Assembly (NCBI GenBank): GCA_032622095.1
Contig: CP136062.1
Coordinates: forward strand, 10,377,710 to 10,441,709
Direction of reading: 5' to 3'
DNA length: 64,000 nt
DNA from: Siphonodentalium dalli
Lineage: Eukaryota > Mollusca > Scaphopoda > Gadilida > Siphonodentaliidae
Shown: positions 41,829 to 56,800 of the stretch, piece by piece
Position numbering within the stretch: the first letter of the stretch is position 1
Layout of the letters: each line of letters starts with the position of its first letter
The notes under the pieces: generated by a model
Databases searched by the model: none
Told to the model about the DNA's origin: nothing
The model's input: only the letters and a program-made list of their open reading frames with translations
Made by a program: the position numbers and the translations under genes

Positions 41829-44800
41829 CATATTACTTCCATGGTGTAACCAAGGAAGTATATTGTTTTTCTACTGCGGTCGTTTTCCGTTTATTTTGAA
41901 ATACTCAGAAACTAATTGCAGTTGGAACGCGAAATCTCTATCGATTGTAGGCATCTAAGGTCTACTACAAATAAAGGTATCCGCATACCGGTCCAAGGAT
42001 TCTAGACGGAGTTATGGCCCTTTTACGATTATTTTTCATTATTATTTTTTTTATTATACTCCACACTTTTGCAACGCCTTAATATCTGAAAGTATGGGGA
42101 GTATCGAACTGAAAGTTTGTACGTATGTTGGGGTCAATGAGTTCTAACCTATCGGCATACAATGAATATTGTCCGCGTTTACTCCGCGGAGTTATCTCCC
42201 TTTATATGAACAAATTTGATTTTATTATCTCGGAAATTATAAGGAGCAGAGCATCGAAAATTGGACCGTATGCACACCTCGATATGCTCTACTGCCCACG
42301 GGCATCAAAACGTGTGTCCGCGCTTTCCCTGAGGAGTTACCGCCCATAGTTGGCAAACCTCTATTTGATTGTACTCTGTTGTCCTCCCGTATCATTCCAG
42401 ATAACTGCATTTGGTTTTCATAGTCGTGTTGACCGTTGTCAGCTTAGTCCGAGGAAGAAAATTTGACAAGGTTCGACATATATTTTTACACTGGGGTGGG
42501 GGCAAAATTTTCGCAAATAAATGTTTTGATTGACATTCATCTATTTAAGTATATGTACTTCCTGAACGAAAACAAACCCATAGCGGAAAGGATTTTTGAA
42601 ATCCGAGAAGAAATGCAAGAGTTACGAGCCCTCAAAGTTTGCAAAAAGGGCCCATGTGCTTGAAACCACATCTCGTCCGAAGATGTAAAAGTTTGGCTGT
42701 AATCTGATACGCCAATGCGTGCGGACTGAAGAGAGCACGAGGTGCGCCAAATTTTGCCACTATCGGTTCAGTGTTGTGCGTCAGGGGAGGGGTGGTCCGT
42801 GGTACAATTTTTTTATTCTTCTCCGAATCAGATGAAACTTGGAATATAACATCTACAATAGCGGCCGATCTGGAAACTGAAAGAATTTCGAATTTCCATT
42901 GAAAACTGACAGAGGTACGGGTCCTCAAATTTTGCAATTTTGGGCCCATGTGCTTGAAACCACATCTTCTCCGAAGATGTAAACATTTGGCTATAACCTG
43001 ATAGGCCAATGCGTGCGGTCTGGAGAGAGCACGAGGTGCGCCAAATTTTGCCAGTATTGGTTTAGTGTTGTGGGACAGGGGAGGGGTGGTCCGTGATACC
43101 ATTTTTTTTTATTCTTTTCCGAATCAGATGAAACATGGAATATAAAATCTACCATACACGTTGATCACAAAACTGAAAACGGGTCTTAAATCCGTTGGAA
43201 AATGGCGGAGATGTGGGCCCCCAAAGTTTGAATTTGGGCCCATATGCTTTCAAATAACCAAACTGTTATTCGTCTCCGACTCATATGACAGATGTAACGT
43301 ACAATCTCTGTGAGCAGACGATCACAATACTGAAAACAATTTAAAAATCCATTAGAAAATAACGGAGTTACGGTCCATCAAAGTTCGCATTTTTGGCCTT
43401 GGTTGAAAATTTCCCAATCCCATCACCCAATTTCGTGGCAGAGGTGGGGTCACTTCCAAACACTTGAGATCAACCTATACATGTTAGGATAACATATAAT
43501 CATCCTACTTCATATGTTCTGTCCATAAACTGCGATTCTTTCAGATCATGATTTCCCCTATTATTATACTTCCATGGTGTAACCAAGGAAGTATATTGTT
43601 TTTCTACTGCGGTCGTTTTCCGTTTATTTTGAAATACTCAGAAACTAATTGCAGTTGGAACGCGAAATCTCTATCGATTGTAGGCATCTAAGGTCTACTA
43701 CAAATAAAGGTATCCGCATACCGGTCCAAGGATTCTAGACGGAGTTATGGCCCTTTTACGATTATTTTTCATTATTATTTTTTTTATTATACTCCACACT
43801 TTTGCAACGCCTTAATATCTGAAAGTATGGGGAGTATCGAACTGAAAGTTTGTACGTATGTTGGGGTCAATGAGTTCTAACCTATCGGCATACAATGAAT
43901 ATTGTCCGCGTTTACTCCGCGGAGTTATCTCCCTTTATATGAACAAATTTGATTTTATTATCTCGGAAATTATAAGGAGCAGAGCATCGAAAATTGGACC
44001 GTATGCACACCTCGATATGCTCTACTGCCCACGGGCATCAAAACGTGTGTCCGCGCTTTCCCTGAGGAGTTACCGCCCATAGTTGGCAAACCTCTATTTG
44101 ATTGTACTCTGTTGTCCTCCCGTATCATTCCAGATAACTGCATTTGGTTTTCATAGTCGTGTTGACCGTTGTCAGCTTAGTCCGAGGAAGAAAATTTGAC
44201 AAGGTTCGACATATATTTTTACACTGGGGTGGGGGCAAAATTTTCGCAAAAAAATGTTTTGATTGACATTCATCTATTTAAGTATATGTACTTCCTGAAC
44301 GAAAACAAACCCATAGCGGAAAGGATTTTTGAAATCCGAGAAGAAATGCAAGAGTTACGAGCCCTCAAAGTTTGCAAAAAGGGCCCATGTGCTTGAAATC
44401 ACATCTCGTCCGAAGATGTAAAAGTTTGGCTGTAATCTGATACGCCAATGCGTGTGGACTGAAGAGAGCACGAGGTGCGCCAAATTTTGCCACTATCGGT
44501 TCAGTGTTGTGCGTCAGGGGAGGGGTGGTCCGTGGTACAATTTTTTTATTCTTCTCCGAATCAGATGAAACTTGGAATATAACATCTACAATAGCGGCCG
44601 ATCTGGAAACTGAAAGAATTTCGAATTTCCATTGAAAACTGACAGAGGTACGGGTCCTCAATTTTGCAATTTTGGGCCCATGTGCTTGAAACCACATCTT
44701 CTCCGAAGATGTAAACATTTGGCTATAACCTGATAGGCCAATGCGTGCGGTCTGGAGAGAGCACGAGGTGCGCCAAATTTTGCCAGTATTGGTTTAGTGT

Positions 44801-47800
44801 TGTGGGACAGGGGAGGGGTGGTCCGTGGTACCATTTTTTTTTATTCTTTTCCGAATCAGATGAAACTTGGAATATAAAATCTACCATACACGTTGATCAC
44901 AATACTGAAAACGGGTCTTAAATCCGTTGGAAAATGGCGGAGATTTGGGCCCCCAAAGTTTGAATTTGGGCCCATATGCTTTCAAATAACCAAACTGTTA
45001 TTCGTCTCCGACTCATATGACAGATGTAACGTACAATCTCTGTGAGCAGACGATCACAATACTGAAAACAATTTAAAAATCCATTAGAAAATAACGGAGT
45101 TACGGTCCATCAAAGTTCGCATTTTTGGCCTTGGTTGAAAATTTCCCAATCCCATCACCCAATTTCGTGGCAGAGGTGGGGTCACTTCCAAACACTTGAG
45201 ATCAACCTATACATGTTAGGATAACATATAATCATCCTACTTCATATGTTCTGTCCATAAACTGCGATTCTTTCAGATCATGATTTCCCCTATTATTATA
45301 CTTCCATGGTGTAACCAAGGAAGTATATTGTTTTTCTACTGCGGTCGTTTTCCGTTTATTTTGAAATACTCAGAAACTAATTGCAGTTGGAACGCGAAAT
45401 CTCTATCGATTGTAGGCATCTAAGGTCTACTACAAATAAAGGTATCCGCATACCGGTCCAAGGATTCTAGACGGAGTTATGGCCCTTTTACGATTATTTT
45501 TCATTATTATTTTTTTTATTATACTCCACACTTTTGCAACGCCTTAATATCTGAAAGTATGGGGAGTATCGAACTGAAAGTTTGTACGTATGTTGGGGTC
45601 AATGAGTTCTAACCTATCGGCATACAATGAATATTGTCCGCGTTTACTCCGCGGAGTTATCTCCCTTTATATGAACAAATTTGATTTTATTATCTCGGAA
45701 ATTATAAGGAGCAGAGCATCGAAAATTGGACCGTATGCACACCTCGATATGCTCTACTGCCCACGGGCATCAAAACGTGTGTCCGCGCTTTCCCTGAGGA
45801 GTTACCGCCCATAGTTGGCAAACCTCTATTTGATTGTACTCTGTTGTCCTCCCGTATCATTCCAGATAACTGCATTTGGTTTTCATAGTCGTGTTGACCG
45901 TTGTCAGCTTAGTCCGAGGAAGAAAATTTGACAAGGTTCGACATATATTTTTACACTGGGGTGGGGGCAAAATTTTCGCAAAAAAATGTTTTGATTGACA
46001 TTCATCTATTTAAGTATATGTACTTCCTGAACGAAAACAAACCCATAGCGGAAAGGATTTTTGAAATCCGAGAAGAAATGCAAGAGTTACGAGCCCTCAA
46101 AGTTTGCAAAAAGGGCCCATGTGCTTGAAACCACATCTCGTCCGAAGATGTAAAAGTTTGGCTGTAATCTGATACGCCAATGCGTGCGGACTGAAGAGAG
46201 CACGAGGTGCGCCAAATTTTGCCACTATCGGTTCAGTGTTGTGCGTCAGGGGAGGGGTGGTCCGTGGTACAATTTTTTTATTCTTCTCCGAATCAGATGA
46301 AACTTGGAATATAACATCTACAATAGCGGCCGATCTGGAAACTGAAAGAATTTCGAATTTCCATTGAAAACTGACAGAGGTACGGGTCCTCAAATTTTGC
46401 AATTTTGGGCCCATGTGCTTGAAACCACATCTTCTCCGAAGATGTAAACATTTGGCTATAACCTGATAGGCCAATGCGTGCGGTCTGGAGAGAGCACGAG
46501 GTGCGCCAAATTTTGCCAGTATTGGTTTAGTGTTGTGGGACAGGGGAGGGGTGGTCCGTGGTACCATTTTTTTTTATTCTTTTCCGAATCAGATGAAACA
46601 TGGAATATAAAATCTACCATACACGTTGATCACAATACTGAAAACGGATCTTAAATCCGTTGGAAAATGGCGGAGATTTGGGCCCCCAAACTTTGAATTT
46701 GGGCCCATATGCTTTCAAATAACCAAACTGTTATTCGTCTCCGACTCATATGACAGATGTAACGTACAATCTCTGTGAGCAGACGATCACAATACTGAAA
46801 ACAATTTAAAAATCCATTAGAAAATAACGGAGTTACGGTCCATCAAAGTTCGCATTTTTGGCCTTGGTTGAAAATTTCCCAATCCCATCACCCAATTTCG
46901 TGGCAGAGGTGGGGTCACTTCCAAACACTTGAGATCAACCTATACATGTTAGGATAACATATAATCATCCTACTTCATATGTTCTGTCCATAAACTGCGA
47001 TTCTTTCAGATCATGATTTCCCCTATTATTATACTTCCATGGTGTAACCAAGGAAGTATATTGTTTTTCTACTGCGGTCGTTTTCCGTTTATTTTGAAAT
47101 ACTCAGAAACTAATTGCAGTTGGAACGCGAAATCTCTATCGATTGTAGGCATCTAAGGTCTACTACAAATAAAGGTATCCGCATACCGGTCCAAGGATTC
47201 TAGACGGAGTTATGGCTCTTTTACGATTATTTTTCATTATTATTTTTTTTATTATACTCCACACTTTTGCAACGCCTTAATATCTGAAAGTATGGGGAGT
47301 ATCGAACTGAAAGTTTGTACGTATGTTGGGGTCAATGAGTTCTAACCTATCGGCATACAATGAATATTGTCCGCGTTTACTCCGCGGAGTTATCTCCCTT
47401 TATATGAACAAATTTGATTTTATTATCTCGGAAATTATAAGGAGCAGAGCATCGAAAATTGGACCGTATGCACACCTCGATATGCTCTACTGCCCACGGG
47501 CATCAAAACGTGTGTCCGCGCTTTCCCTGAGGAGTTACCGCCCATAGTTGGCAAACCTCTATTTGATTGTACTCTGTTGTCCTCCCGTATCATTCCAGAT
47601 AACTGCATTTGGTTTTCATAGTCGTGTTGACCGTTGTCAGCTTAGTCCGAGGAAGAAAATTTGACAAGGTTCGACATATATTTTTACACTGGGGTGGGGG
47701 CAAAATTTTCGCAAAAAAATGTTTTGATTGACATTCATCTATTTAAGTATATGTACTTCCTGAACGAAAACAAACCCATAGCGGAAAGGATTTTTGAAAT

Positions 47801-50800
47801 CCGAGAAGAAATGCAAGAGTTACGAGCCCTCAAAGTTTGCAAAAAGGGCCCATGTGCTTGAAACCACATCTCGTCCGAAGATGTAAAAGTTTGGCTGTAA
47901 TCTGATACGCCAATGCGTGCGGACTGAAGAGAGCACGAGGTGCGCCAAATTTTGCCACTATCGGTTCAGTGTTGTGCGTCAGGGGAGGGGTGGTCCGTGG
48001 TACAATTTTTTTATTCTTCTCCGAATCAGATGAAACTTGGAATATAACATCTACAATAGCGGCCGATCTGGAAACTGAAAGAATTTCGAATTTCCATTGA
48101 AAACTGACAGAGGTACGGGTCCTCAAATTTTGCAATTTTGGGCCCATGTGCTTGAAACCACATCTTCTCCGAAGATGTAAACATTTGGCTATAACCTGAT
48201 AGGCCAATGCGTGCGGTCTGGAGAGAGCACGAGGTGCGCCAAATTTTGCCAGTATTGGTTTAGTGTTGTGGGACAGGGGAGGGGTGGTCCGTGATACCAT
48301 TTTTTTTTATTCTTTTCCGAATCAGATGAAACATGGAATATAAAATCTACCATACACGTTGATCACAATACTGAAAACGGATCTTAAATCCGTTGGAAAA
48401 TGGCGGAGATTTGGGCCCCCAAAGTTTGAATTTGGGCCCATATGCTTTCAAATAACCAAACTGTTATTCGTCTCCGACTCATATGACAGATGTAACGTAC
48501 AATCTATGTGAGCAGACGATCACAATACTGAAAACAATTTAAAAATCCATTAGAAAATAACGGAGTTACGGTCCATCAAAGTTCGCATTTTTGGCCTTGG
48601 TTGAAAATTTCCCAATCCCATCACCCAATTTCGTGGCAGAGGTGGGGTCACTTCCAAACACTTGAGATCAACCTATACATGTTAGGATAACATATAATCA
48701 TCCTACTTCATATGTTCTGTCCATAAACTGCGATTCTTTCAGATCATGATTTCCCCTATTATTATACTTCCATGGTGTAACCAAGGAAGTATATTGTTTT
48801 TCTACTGCGGTCGTTTTCCGTTTATTTTGAAATACTCAGAAACTAATTGCAGTTGGAACGCGAAATCTCTATCGATTGTAGGCATCTAAGGTCTACTACA
48901 AATAAAGGTATCCGCATACCGGTCCAAGGATTCTAGACGGAGTTATGGCCCTTTTACGATTATTTTTCATTATTATTTTTTTTATTATACTCCACACTTT
49001 TGCAACGCCTTAATATCTGAAAGTATGGGGAGTATCGAACTGAAAGTTTGTACGTATGTTGGGGTCAATGAGTTCTAACCTATCGGCATACAATGAATAT
49101 TGTCCGCGTTTACTCCGCGGAGTTATCTCCCTTTATATGAACAAATTTGATTTTATTATCTCGGAAATTATAAGGAGCAGAGCATCGAAAATTGGACCGT
49201 ATGCACACCTCGATATGCTCTACTGCCCACGGGCATCAAAACGTGTGTCCGCGCTTTCCCTGAGGAGTTACCGCCCATAGTTGGCAAACCTCTATTTGAT
49301 TGTACTCTGTTGTCCTCCCGTATCATTCCAGATAACTGCATTTGGTTTTCATAGTCGTGTTGACCGTTGTCAGCTTAGTCCGAGGAAGAAAATTTGACAA
49401 GGTTCGACATATATTTTTACACTGGGGTGGGGGCAAAATTTTCGCAAAAAAATGTTTTGATTGACATTCATCTATTTAAGTATATGTACTTCCTGAACGA
49501 AAACAAACCCATAGCGGAAAGGATTTTTGAAATCCGAGAAGAAATGCAAGAGTTACGAGCCCTCAAAGTTTGCAAAAAGGGCCCATGTGCTTGAAACCAC
49601 ATCTCGTCCGAAGATGTAAAAGTTTGGCTGTAATCTGATACGCCAATGCGTGCGGACTGAAGAGAGCACGAGGTGCGCCAAATTTTGCCACTATCGGTTC
49701 AGTGTTGTGCGTCAGGGGAGGGGTGGTCCGTGGTACAATTTTTTTATTCTTCTCCGAATCAGATGAAACTTGGAATATAACATCTACAATAGCGGCCGAT
49801 CTGGAAACTGAAAGAATTTCGAATTTCCATTGAAAACTGACAGAGGTACGGGTCCTCAAATTTTGCAATTTTGGGCCCATGTGCTTGAAACCACATCTTC
49901 TCCGAAGATGTAAACATTTGGCTATAACCTGATAGGCCAATGCGTGCGGTCTGGAGAGAGCACGAGGTGCGCCAAATTTTGCCAGTATTGGTTTAGTGTT
50001 GTGGGACAGGGGAGGGGTGGTCCGTGATACCATTTTTTTTTATTCTTTTCCGAATCAGATGAAACATGGAATATAAAATCTACCATACACGTTGATCACA
50101 ATACTGAAAACGGATCTTAAATCCGTTGGAAAATGGCGGAGATTTGGGCCCCCAAAGTTTGAATTTGGGCCCATATGCTTTCAAATAACCAAACTGTTAT
50201 TCGTCTCCGACTCATATGACAGATGTAACGTACAATCTCTGTGAGCAGACGATCACAATACTGAAAACAATTTAAAAATCCATTAGAAAATAACGGAGTT
50301 ACGGTCCATCAAAGTTCGCATTTTTGGCCTTGGTTGAAAATTTCCCAATCCCATCACCCAATTTCGTGGCAGAGGTGGGGTCACTTCCAAACACTTGAGA
50401 TCAACCTATACATGTTAGGATAACATATAATCATCCTACTTCATATGTTCTGTCCATAAACTGCGATTCTTTCAGATCATGATTTCCCCTATTATTATAC
50501 TTCCATGGTGTAACCAAGGAAGTATATTGTTTTTCTACTGCGGTCGTTTTCCGTTTATTTTGAAATACTCAGAAACTAATTGCAGTTGGAACGCGAAATC
50601 TCTATCGATTGTAGGCATCTAAGGTCTACTACAAATAAAGGTATCCGCATACCGGTCCAAGGATTCTAGACGGAGTTATGGCCCTTTTACGATTATTTTT
50701 CATTATTATTTTTTTTATTATACTCCACACTTTTGCAACGCCTTAATATCTGAAAGTATGGGGAGTATCGAACTGAAAGTTTGTACGTATGTTGGGGTCA

Positions 50801-53800
50801 ATGAGTTCTAACCTATCGGCATACAATGAATATTGTCCGCGTTTACTCCGCGGAGTTATCTCCCTTTATATGAACAAATTTGATTTTATTATCTCGGAAA
50901 TTATAAGGAGCAGAGCATCGAAAATTGGACCGTATGCACACCTCGATATGCTCTACTGCCCACGGGCATCAAAACGTGTGTCCGCGCTTTCCCTGAGGAG
51001 TTACCGCCCATAGTTGGCAAACCTCTATTTGATTGTACTCTGTTGTCCTCCCGTATCATTCCAGATAACTGCATTTGGTTTTCATAGTCGTGTTGACCGT
51101 TGTCAGCTTAGTCCGAGGAAGAAAATTTGACAAGGTTCGACATATATTTTTACACTGGGGTGGGGGCAAAATTTTCGCAAAAAAATGTTTTGATTGACAT
51201 TCATCTATTTAAGTATATGTACTTCCTGAACGAAAACAAACCCATAGCGGAAAGGATTTTTGAAATCCGAGAAGAAATGCAAGAGTTACGAGCCCTCAAA
51301 GTTTGCAAAAAGGGCCCATGTGCTTGAAACCACATCTCGTCCGAAGATGTAAAAGTTTGGCTGTAATCTGATACGCCAATGCGTGCGGACTGAAGAGAGC
51401 ACGAGGTGCGCCAAATTTTGCCACTATCGGTTCAGTGTTGTGCGTCAGGGGAGGGGTGGTCCGTGGTACAATTTTTTTATTCTTCTCCGAATCAGATGAA
51501 ACTTGGAATATAACATCTACAATAGCGGCCGATCTGGAAACTGAAAGAATTTCGAATTTCCATTGAAAACTGACAGAGGTACGGGTCCTCAAATTTTGCA
51601 ATTTTGGGCCCATGTGCTTGAAACCACATCTTCTCCGAAGATGTAAATATTTGGCTATAACCTGATAGGCCAATGCGTGCGGTCTGGAGAGAGCACGAGG
51701 TGCGCCAAATTTTGCCAGTATTGGTTTAGTGTTGTGGGACAGGGGAGGGGTGGTCCGTGATACCATTTTTTTTTATTCTTTTCCGAATCAGATGAAACAT
51801 GGAATATAAAATCTACCATACACGTTGATTACAATACTGAAAACGGGTCTTAAATCCGTTGGAAAATGGCGGAGATTTGGGCCCCCAAAGTTTGAATTTG
51901 GGCCCATATGCTTTCAAATAACCAAACTGTTATTCGTCTCCGATTCATATGACAGATGTAACGTACAATCTCTGTGAGCAGACGATCACAATACTGAAAA
52001 CAATTTAAAAATCCATTAGAAAATAACTGAGTTACGGTCCATCAAAGTTCGCATTTTTGGCCTTGGTTGAAAATTTCCCAATCCCATCACCCAATTTCGT
52101 GGCAGAGGTGGGGTCACTTCCAAACACTTGAGATCAACCTATACATGTTAGGATAACATATAATCATCCTACTTCATATGTTCTGTCCATAAACTGCGAT
52201 TCTTTCAGATCATGATTTCCCCTATTATTATACTTCCATGGTGTAACCAAGGAAGTATATTGTTTTTCTACTGCGGTCGTTTTCCGTTTATTTTGAAATA
52301 CTCAGAAACTAATTGCAGTTGGAACGCGAAATCTCTATCGATTGTAGGCATCTAAGGTCTACTACAAATAAAGGTATCCGCATACCGGTCCAAGGATTAT
52401 AGACGGAGTTATGGCCCTTTTACGATTATTTTTCATTATTATTTTTTTTATTATACTCCACACTTTTGCAACGCCTTAATATCTGAAAGTATGGGGAGTA
52501 TCGAACTGAAAGTTTGTACGTATGTTGGGGTCAATGAGTTCTTACCTATCGGCATACAATGAATATTGTCCGCGTTTACTCCGCGGAGTTATCTCCCTTT
52601 ATATGAACAAATTTGATTTTATTATCTCGGAAATTATAAGGAGCAGAGCATCGAAAATTGGACCGTATGCACACCTCGATATGCTCTACTGCCCACGCGC
52701 ATCAAAACGTGTGTCCGCGCTTTCCCTGAGGAGTTACCGCCCATAGTTGGCAAACCTCTATTTGATTGTACTCTGTTGTCCTCCCGTATCATTCCAGATA
52801 ACTGCATTTGGTTTTCATAGTCGTGTTGACCGTTGTCAGCTTAGTCCGAGGAAGAAAATTTGACAAGGTTCGACATATATTTTTACACTGGGGTGGGGGC
52901 AAAATTTTCGCAAAAAAATGTTTTGATTGACATTCATCTATTTAAGTATATGTACTTCCTGAACGAAAACAAACCCATAGCGGAAAGGATTTTTGAAATC
53001 CGAGAAGAAATGCAAGAGTTACGAGCCCTCAAAGTTTGCAAAAAGGGCCCATGTGCTTGAAACCACATCTCGTCCGAAGATGTAAAAGTTTGGCTGTAAT
53101 CTGATACGCCAATGCGTGCGGACTGAAGAGAGCACGAGGTGCGCCAAATTTTGCCACTATCGGTTCAGTGTTGTGCGTCAGGGGAGGGGTGGTCCGTGGT
53201 ACAATTTTTTTATTCTTCTCCGAATCAGATGAAACTTGGAATATAACATCTACAATAGCGGCCGATCTGGAAACTGAAAGAATTTCGAATTTCCATTGAA
53301 AACTGACAGAGGTACGGGTCCTCAAATTTTGCAATTTTGGGCCCATGTGCTTGAAACCACATCTTCTCCGAAGATGTAAACATTTGGCTATAACCTGATA
53401 GGCCAATGCGTGCGGTCTGGAGAGAGCACGAGGTGCGCCAAATTTTGCCAGTATTGGTTTAGTGTTGTGGGACAGGGGAGGGGTGGTCCGTGATACCATT
53501 TTTTTTTATTCTTTTCCGAATCAGATGAAACTTGGAATATAAAATCTACCATACACGTTGATCACAATACTGAAAACGGGTCTTAAATCCGTTGGAAAAT
53601 GGCGGAGATTTGGGCCCCCAAAGTTTGAATTTGGGCCCATATGCTTTCAAATAACCAAACTGTTATTCGTCTCCGACTCATATGAAAGATGTAACGTACA
53701 ATCTCTGTGAGCAGACGATCACAATACTGAAAACAATTTAAAAATCCATTAGAAAATAACGGAGTTACGGTCCATCAAAGTTCGCATTTTTGGCCTTGGT

Positions 53801-56800
53801 TGAAAATTTCCCAATCCCATCACCCAATTTCGTGGCAGAGGTGGGGTCACTTCCAAACACTTGAGATCAACCTATACATGTTAGGATAACATATAATCAT
53901 CCTACTTCATATGTTCTGTCCATAAACTGCGATTCTTTCAGATCATGATTTCCCCTATTATTATACTTCCATGGTGTAACCAAGGAAGTATATTGTTTTT
54001 CTACTGCGGTCGTTTTCCGTTTATTTTGAAATACTCAGAAACTAATTGCAGTTGGAACGCGAAATCTCTATCGATTGTAGGCATCTAAGGTCTACTACAA
54101 ATAAAGGTATCCGCATACCGGTCCAAGGATTCTAGACGGAGTTATGGCCCTTTTACGATTATTTTTCATTATTATTTTTTTTATTATACTCCACACTTTT
54201 GCAACGCCTTAATATCTGAAAGTATGGGGAGTATCGAACTGAAAGTTTGTACGTATGTTGGGGTCAATGAGTTCTAACCTATCGGCATACAATGAATATT
54301 GTCCGCGTTTACTCCGCGGAGTTATCTCCCTTTATATGAACAAATTTGATTTTATTATCTCGGAAATTATAAGGAGCAGAGCATCGAAAATTGGACCGTA
54401 TGCACACCTCGATATGCTCTACTGCCCACGGGCATCAAAACGTGTGTCCGCGCTTTCCCTGAGGAGTTACCGCCCATAGTTGGCAAACCTCTATTTGATT
54501 GTACTCTGTTGTCCTCCCGTATCATTCCAGATAACTGCATTTGGTTTTCATAGTCGTGTTGACCGTTGTCAGCTTAGTCCGAGGAAGAAAATTTGACAAG
54601 GTTCGACATATATTTTTACACTGGGGTGGGGGCAAAATTTTCGCAAAAAAATGTTTTGATTGACATTCATCTATTTAAGTATATGTACTTCCTGAACGAA
54701 AACAAACCCATAGCGGAAAGGATTTTTGAAATCCGAGAAGAAATGCAAGAGTTACGAGCCCTCAAAGTTTGCAAAAAGGGCCCATGTGCTTGAAACCACA
54801 TCTCGTCCGAAGATGTAAAAGTTTGGCTGTAATCTGATACGCCAATGCGTGCGGACTGAAGAGAGCACGAGGTGCGCCAAATTTTGCCACTATCGGTTCA
54901 GTGTTGTGCGTCAGGGGAGGGGTGGTCCGTGGTACAATTTTTTTATTCTTCTCCGAATCAGATGAAACTTGGAATATAACATCTACAATAGCGGCCGATC
55001 TGGAAACTGAAAGAATTTCGAATTTCCATTGAAAACTGACAGAGGTACGGGTCCTCAAATTTTGCAATTTTGGGCCCATGTGCTTGAAACCACATCTTCT
55101 CCGAAGATGTAAACATTTGGCTATAACCTGATAGGCCAATGCGTGCGGTCTGGAGAGAGCACGAGGTGCGCCAAATTTTGCCAGTATTGGTTTAGTGTTG
55201 TGGGACAGGGGAGGGGTGGTCCGTGATACCATTTTTTTTTATTCTTTTCCGAATCAGATGAAACATGGAATATAAAATCTACCATACACGTTGATCACAA
55301 TACTGAAAACGGATCTTAAATCCGTTGGAAAATGGCGGAGATTTGGGCCCCCAAAGTTTGAATTTGGGCCCATATGCTTTCAAATAACCAAACTGTTATT
55401 CGTCTCCGACTCATATGACAGATGTAACGTACAATCTCTGTGAGCAGACGATCACAATACTGAAAACAATTTAAAAATCCATTAGAAAATAACGGAGTTA
55501 CGGTCCATCAAAGTTCGCATTTTTGGCCTTGGTTGAAAATTTCCCAATCCCATCACCCAATTTCGTGGCAGAGGTGGGGTCACTTCCAAACACTTGAGAT
55601 CAACCTATACATGTTAGGATAACATATAATCATCCTACTTCATATGTTCTGTCCATAAACTGCGATTCTTTCAGATCATGATTTCCCCTATTATTATACT
55701 TCCATGGTGTAACCAAGGAAGTATATTGTTTTTCTACTGCGGTCGTTTTCCGTTTATTTTGAAATACTCAGAAACTAATTGCAGTTGGAACGCGAAATCT
55801 CTATCGATTGTAGGCATCTAAGGTCTACTACAAATAAAGGTATCCGCATACCGGTCCAAGGATTCTAGACGGAGTTATGGCCCTTTTACGATTATTTTTC
55901 ATTATTATTTTTTTTATTATACTCCACACTTTTGCAACGCCTTAATATCTGAAAGTATGGGGAGTATCGAACTGAAAGTTTGTACGTATGTTGGGGTCAA
56001 TGAGTTCTAACCTATCGGCATACAATGAATATTGTCCGCGTTTACTCCGCGGAGTTATCTCCCTTTATATGAACAAATTTGATTTTATTATCTCGGAAAT
56101 TATAAGGAGCAGAGCATCGAAAATTGGACCGTATGCACACCTCGATATGCTCTACTGCCCACGGGCATCAAAACGTGTGTCCGCGCTTTCCCTGAGGAGT
56201 TACCGCCCATAGTTGGCAAACCTCTATTTGATTGTACTCTGTTGTCCTCCCGTATCATTCCAGATAACTGCATTTGGTTTTCATAGTCGTGTTGACCGTT
56301 GTCAGCTTAGTCCGAGGAAGAAAATTTGACAAGGTTCGACATATATTTTTACACTGGGGTGGGGGCAAAATTTTCGCAAAAAAATGTTTTGATTGACATT
56401 CATCTATTTAAGTATATGTACTTCCTGAACGAAAACAAACCCATAGCGGAAAGGATTTTTGAAATCCGAGAAGAAATGCAAGAGTTACGAGCCCTCAAAG
56501 TTTGCAAAAAGGGCCCATGTGCTTGAAACCACATCTCGTCCGAAGATGTAAAAGTTTGGCTGTAATCTGATACGCCAATGCGTGCGGACTGAAGAGAGCA
56601 CGAGGTGCTCCAAATTTTGCCACTATCGGTTCAGTGTTGTGCGTCAGGGGAGGGGTGGTCCGTGGTACAATTTTTTTATTCTTCTCCGAATCAGATGAAA
56701 CTTGGAATATAACATCTACAATAGCGGCCGATCTGGAAACTGAAAGAATTTCGAATTTCCATTGAAAACTGACAGAGGTACGGGTCCTCAAATTTTGCAA

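Noticed and set aside
42460-42490. tRNA B-box-like word 'aggttcgacat' in the satellite
   Set aside because: It does not match the full B-box consensus, and no A-box or cloverleaf surrounds it.
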